From positions 124,001 through 188,000 of the forward strand of contig JAFKIY010000001.1 of the NCBI GenBank assembly GCA_017306245.1: 64,000 nt of DNA, written 5' to 3'. Under the pieces are notes generated by a model, which was not told the origin of the DNA, did not search any database, and worked only from the letters and a program-made list of their open reading frames with translations. This DNA comes from Micrococcales bacterium. GTDB taxonomy: Bacteria > Actinomycetota > Actinomycetes > Actinomycetales > Microbacteriaceae. Every line of letters begins with the position of its first letter. The first letter of the stretch is position 1. Of this stretch, positions 61,030 to 64,000 are shown in pieces. A program made the position numbers and the translations under genes.

Positions 61030-61168
61030 TGGTTACCAGAGTATCGGCAGTTCTTTGCGACGAAATGGAAAAACCAGCGTGCAGGCCACACTCGTTCACC
61101 CGGCGCGAGCTTCGGCGTTCCCGGAATCCGGATTCGCCGACCAGACTCGGGAACTAAGCTGGGCGACG

Positions 61169-61789
61169 ATGACGAAGAGCACTGTGCCCCCCGACGATGC
61201 ACCCGATGATGCCGGATCCAATGCTGCGGATGCCGGCGAGGACCTGACCGCGCTGTTCGAGGAACAGGCGCTCCCGTTCATGGACCAGCTCTACGCGGCG
61301 GCCATGCGCATGACGAGAAACCCGTCCGATGCGGCGGATCTGGTTCAGGAGACGTTCGTGAAGGCCTTCGCCGCCTTCCACCGGTTCCAGCAGGGCACGA
61401 ACCTGAAGGCCTGGCTGTACCGCATCCTCACGAACACGTTCATCAACCTGTACCGCAAGAACCAGCGAAACCCCTACCAGGGCGCAATCGACGAGCTTGA
61501 GGATTGGCAACTCGGAAACGCCATCTCGGCAACCGCCACGTCGACCCGGTCCGCCGAAGCGGAGGCCATCGATCACCTCCCGGACAGCGCCGTGAAAGAC
61601 GCCCTCCAGTCGATTCCGGAAGACTTCCGCCTCGCCGTCTACCTCGCCGACGTCGAAGGCTTTGCCTATCAGGAAATTGCGGACATCATGAAAACGCCAG
61701 TGGGAACCGTCATGAGCCGCCTGCACCGCGGCAGGAAAATGCTCAGGGAACTTCTGGCCTCCTACGCTACTTCAGGAGCTGCACAATGA
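61169..61789 (+). CDS. sigH: ECF-type RNA polymerase sigma factor, SigH/SigR-like
   Basis: From the ATG at 61169 the 206-residue protein has sigma region 2 ([20 protein letters not shown], then [12 protein letters not shown]) and region 4 ([35 protein letters not shown]). Region 2-4 spacing is that of ECF sigma factors of the SigH/SigR branch, which direct oxidative and thiol stress responses. A zinc anti-sigma gene follows in overlap. An autoregulatory GGAA-n-GTT promoter is not convincingly visible. Confidence 0.88.
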   Translation: MTKSTVPPDDAPDDAGSNAADAGEDLTALFEEQALPFMDQLYAAAMRMTRNPSDAADLVQETFVKAFAAFHRFQQGTNLKAWLYRILTNTFINLYRKNQRNPYQGAIDELEDWQLGNAISATATSTRSAEAEAIDHLPDSAVKDALQSIPEDFRLAVYLADVEGFAYQEIADIMKTPVGTVMSRLHRGRKMLRELLASYATSGAAQ

Positions 61790-62028
61790 CCGATTGCGGA
61801 TGCGAGAAAGCGCTCGCCGAACTCGAAGAGTTCCTGCACAACGAGTTGAACCAGGCGGACTACGCCGACATCAAGGAGCACATGACCAATTGCGGCGACT
61901 GCGAAGCTGAGGCGCACGTGGGCATCGTGCTCACGCAGGCAGTCCAGCGGGCATGCAAAGAGTCCATGCCCGAGGAACTGCGGATCCGGGTTCTCACCCG
62001 GATCCGCGAGATCCAGTCGACGCACTAA
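61786..62028 (+). CDS. Zinc anti-sigma factor, RsrA/RshA-like
   Basis: The ATG at 61786 overlaps the sigma stop. The 80-residue protein has the zinc anti-sigma signature HxxxCxxC: HMTNCGDC at residues 32-39, with additional cysteines at 4 and 6 (DCGCEKA). RsrA/RshA proteins bind SigR/SigH in the reduced state and release it upon disulfide formation. The pairing with the preceding gene and the short overlap support this assignment strongly. Confidence 0.88.
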   Translation: MTDCGCEKALAELEEFLHNELNQADYADIKEHMTNCGDCEAEAHVGIVLTQAVQRACKESMPEELRIRVLTRIREIQSTH

Positions 62029-62432
62029 TTGCCGGGCGCCGGCGTCGGGGCGGGCTGCTCGCCGGGGTTCTGTTGTCCTGGTCCCTGTTGTCCGGGGCTC
62101 GGCTGGCCGTTCCGGTGATCCTGCATGCGCTCCTTGACGCGTTCCTTGACCCGCTCCGGGATGCGCTGGTTCTGGCCTGACTGCTGGTGCTCCACGATGA
62201 TGCGGGCTTCGGGACCGCGGTCGCCGGGGTGACCGGTCTGCTGGCCGATCAGGATTCCGCCGAGGAGCCCGAGCCCCACGAGGCCCACGCCCGCGATGGA
62301 CGTCAGAACCCATCTGGCTTTCCCTGACGGGCGCGGGGCGGACGCCGCACTCTGTGGTTCCGCAGCGGTTGCCGCCGCAGTCGAGGCCGGCCCGTCGGCG
62401 GGCGTCGTGTCGGCGGTTGGTGTGTTCGCCAT
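62025..62432 (-). CDS. Small single-pass membrane protein, Pro/Gln-rich
   Basis: The 135-residue protein has an Ala/Thr/Pro-rich cytoplasmic N-terminus, one transmembrane helix (WVLTSIAGVGLVGLGLLGGILI) and an extracytoplasmic tail with IPERVKERVKERM, followed by a Gln/Pro/Gly-rich low-complexity end (PGQQGPGQQNPGEQP). I do not recognise a function. It is convergent with the anti-sigma gene (4-bp overlap) and divergent from the response-regulator gene, with about 175 bp between them, so it may be a target or partner of the two-component system. Confidence 0.7.
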   Translation of the reverse strand: MANTPTADTTPADGPASTAAATAAEPQSAASAPRPSGKARWVLTSIAGVGLVGLGLLGGILIGQQTGHPGDRGPEARIIVEHQQSGQNQRIPERVKERVKERMQDHRNGQPSPGQQGPGQQNPGEQPAPTPAPGN

Positions 62433-62523
62433 GATGTGTACCTTTCCGCACGGGGACTCGGGTTGAGAAGGCCGTGCACCCTCGAGAGTGCTGCGTGCAA
62501 CTATGCGCCGGCCCTGCCAAACT

Positions 62524-62563
62524 TATGAATCCACCGAGACTTTGTGCACTCGGCGAATTCATA
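62524..62563. promoter_or_regulatory. Imperfect palindrome upstream of response regulator
   Basis: TATGAAT (62524-62530) and ATTCATA (62557-62563) form the outer arms and CCGAG (62534-62538) with CTCGG (62549-62553) the inner arms. The site lies 46 bp before the response-regulator start and about 90 bp upstream of the divergent membrane protein gene. It could be a regulator-binding site or an RNA hairpin. Confidence 0.45.
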
Positions 62564-62608
62564 GGCGAGACACAGTAAATGCAGAATCGCGCGTGGGAAG
62601 AATAACGA

Positions 62609-63346
62609 ATGACCGAAACCACCAGGCCGCCGCAGCTCGTGCGCCAGGACGGCTCGCCGATCCGCGCCCTCGTGGTCGACGACGAAGTATCTCTGGCCGA
62701 TCTCCTCACCATGGCGCTGAGATACGAAGGTTGGGATGTCAAGGCCGTACTCAAGGGGCACGACGCGCTCACCACGGCACGCGAGTTTCGGCCCGACGTG
62801 ATCGTGCTCGACATCATGCTCCCCGACATCGACGGACTGGATGTGCTGCGCCGTCTGCGGCAGGACCGATTCGACGGGCCCGTGCTGTTCCTCACCGCCA
62901 AAGATTCGGTGCGCGACCGCATTGCCGGTCTGACAGCGAGCGGCGACGACTACGTCACGAAACCGTTCAGCCTCGAGGAACTCGTCGCTCGGCTCCGTGG
63001 CCTGCTCCGGCGGAGTGCGCTCGCGATGAACGCCGTCGACGACCCCGAGGTGCGGGTGGGAGATCTCGTGTTGAACGAAGAACGCTATGAAGTTTCCAGG
63101 GCCGGCGTCCCCATCGACCTGACGGCCACCGAATTCGAACTCCTCCGGTACCTCATGAGGAATCCGAGGCGCGTACTCAGCAAAGCCCAGATCCTCGACC
63201 GCGTGTGGAGTTACGAGTTCGGCGGGCGGTCGAGCATCGTCGAGCTGTACATTTCCTACCTCCGCAAGAAGATCGATGCGCTCGGCGAACCCATGATCCA
63301 GACCGTGCGCGGCGTCGGATACACCATCAAAGCGGCCAGCCCGTGA
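62609..63346 (+). CDS. OmpR-family response regulator
   Basis: The 245-residue protein has a receiver domain (acidic pair Asp24/Asp25 in LVVDDEVSL, phosphoacceptor Asp68 in IVLDIMLPDIDG, Thr96 and Lys118 in YVTKPF) and an OmpR-type winged helix at the C-terminus (TATEFELLRYLMRNPRRVLS, SIVELYISYLRKKID). The sensor kinase gene overlaps its stop. The pair resembles the MprAB/TcrXY type. Its target genes are unknown. Confidence 0.93.
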   Translation: MTETTRPPQLVRQDGSPIRALVVDDEVSLADLLTMALRYEGWDVKAVLKGHDALTTAREFRPDVIVLDIMLPDIDGLDVLRRLRQDRFDGPVLFLTAKDSVRDRIAGLTASGDDYVTKPFSLEELVARLRGLLRRSALAMNAVDDPEVRVGDLVLNEERYEVSRAGVPIDLTATEFELLRYLMRNPRRVLSKAQILDRVWSYEFGGRSSIVELYISYLRKKIDALGEPMIQTVRGVGYTIKAASP

Positions 63347-64000
63347 GCCAGCCGCGCCGCGAACCGTGGTCGCTTCGGCGGCGGCTGGTCCTGGGTATCG
63401 TCGCCCTGCTTGCGCTCATCAGCATCGCGATCGGCGCGGTGAGCGTGCTGACCCTGCGGAAGACTCTTCTCGACCGGTTGGACACGCAACTGGCCGCCGC
63501 CATGGTGCGAAGCCAGACGTTCCTCCCTCAACTGGGTCTGGGGCCGGCGGACGAGCCCCCGGGGACGGGAAGCGGCCAAAGCGCCGGAACGCTGGGCCTC
63601 ATCGTGCGGGACGGCAGAATCATCGCCCCCCGCTATCTCGACGAGAACGCGAACGTGAAAACGCTCACCGCGCGCCAGCAGCGGGTGCTCCTCTCCGTGG
63701 ACTCGACGAAACCCGTCACCGTGCAGCTGGCGGGGGACCTCGGAGCGTATCGGGTCGTAAGCGCGCAGACGGCGAGAGGTTTCGAACTGCTCGTCGGACT
63801 GCCCATGCGCGAGCTCAACGCGACCACCAGCCAGCTCATCATCATCATTTCCCTCGTCACGGCGCTGGGCATCGCGGTCGCCGCCGCGGTGTCCACGTTC
63901 GTGGTTCGCGTCGCGCTGCGGCCACTCTCCGGGGTAGTCGCTACCGCGACGCGGGTGTCGGAACTCGAACTCGACAAAGGCGAGGTGGCTCTGGCCGAAC
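63343..64000 (+). CDS. Sensor histidine kinase, N-terminal part
   Basis: A GTG at 63343 overlaps the response-regulator stop (GTGA) and the frame is open to the right edge, 219 residues. Residues about 14-36 form the first membrane helix (LVLGIVALLALISIAIGAVS), an extracellular sensory segment of about 130 residues follows, and a second helix starts near residue 166 (IIIISLVTALGIAVAAAVS). The sequence then enters a HAMP-like region (LRPLSGVVATATRVSELEL). The catalytic H-box and ATPase domains lie beyond the window. Confidence 0.88.
   Translation, partial: MSQPRREPWSLRRRLVLGIVALLALISIAIGAVSVLTLRKTLLDRLDTQLAAAMVRSQTFLPQLGLGPADEPPGTGSGQSAGTLGLIVRDGRIIAPRYLDENANVKTLTARQQRVLLSVDSTKPVTVQLAGDLGAYRVVSAQTARGFELLVGLPMRELNATTSQLIIIISLVTALGIAVAAAVSTFVVRVALRPLSGVVATATRVSELELDKGEVALAE

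Noticed and set aside
61067..61096. SigH/SigR-type promoter (GGAAA ... GTT) upstream of the sigma gene
   Set aside because: The gap between the elements is 21-22 bp, longer than the usual 16-20, so autoregulation cannot be claimed.

Overview
The window is 64 kb of high-GC chromosomal DNA from an actinobacterium, most likely Microbacteriaceae. The grounds are the very high GC, frequent GTG starts, an ssrA tag ending in FALAA, a SigH/RsrA-type sigma/anti-sigma pair, a Tad pilus locus with split TadB and TadC, and the gene order prfB-ftsE-ftsX-smpB-ssrA. The family assignment is inference. Both ends are cut: a VTT-family membrane protein on the left and a sensor histidine kinase on the right.

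Region by region: 0-2.5 kb holds a membrane-protein tail, a CDP-alcohol phosphatidyltransferase with an in-frame UGA, and a frameshifted flavoprotein disulfide reductase. 2.5-9.9 kb is metabolic and redox accessory (flavodoxin-like reductase, TetR plus FAD monooxygenase, methyltransferase, Crp-like regulator, initiator tRNA, FAD oxidoreductase, ArsC-like phosphatase). 9.9-17.6 kb has a thiolase, a nitrilase-family hydrolase, an aminotransferase, secreted proteins, an HtrA protease and a glycosyltransferase. 17.6-27.2 kb is a teichoic-acid-like envelope cluster (three CDP-glycerol glycerophosphotransferase-like proteins, a TagG/TagH-type exporter, a cytidylyltransferase-like enzyme), interrupted by a decayed MazF-type toxin-antitoxin pair. 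27.4-30 kb is an ABC exporter. 30.2-37.6 kb is housekeeping (pncB, murI, rph, rdgB) plus metal homeostasis (CDF exporter, mntH, mntR) and a DedA protein. 37.7-44.3 kb is tRNA-Leu and a tad pilus locus split by a PadR-controlled membrane protein. 44.3-46.2 kb has two transporters. 46.2-53.1 kb is prfB, ftsEX, smpB, an aldehyde dehydrogenase and two complete tmRNA genes. 53.1-57.7 kb is accessory (NTF2-like, RraA-like, DHA2 efflux pump, DUF222/HNH protein). 57.7-64 kb is hisN-rsgA-aroA facing a sigma/anti-sigma pair, then a two-component system.

The most unusual feature is a pair of full-length ssrA genes in direct repeat at 51.3 and 52.7 kb. They enclose about 1 kb of conspicuously AT-rich DNA with one lipoprotein gene. 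Both copies encode the same tag, the 5' halves are almost identical, and the 3' halves differ at about two dozen positions, with at least one pseudoknot-region stem kept pairable. Other points of note are a probable leaderless mntH start overlapping a candidate MntR operator, perfect palindromes before an efflux gene and before the toxin-antitoxin pair, a six-unit 14-bp tandem repeat, and three intergenic inverted repeats of about 80 bp with the same architecture but unrelated arms.

All calls rest on reading the sequence and recalled family knowledge; no database search was possible.
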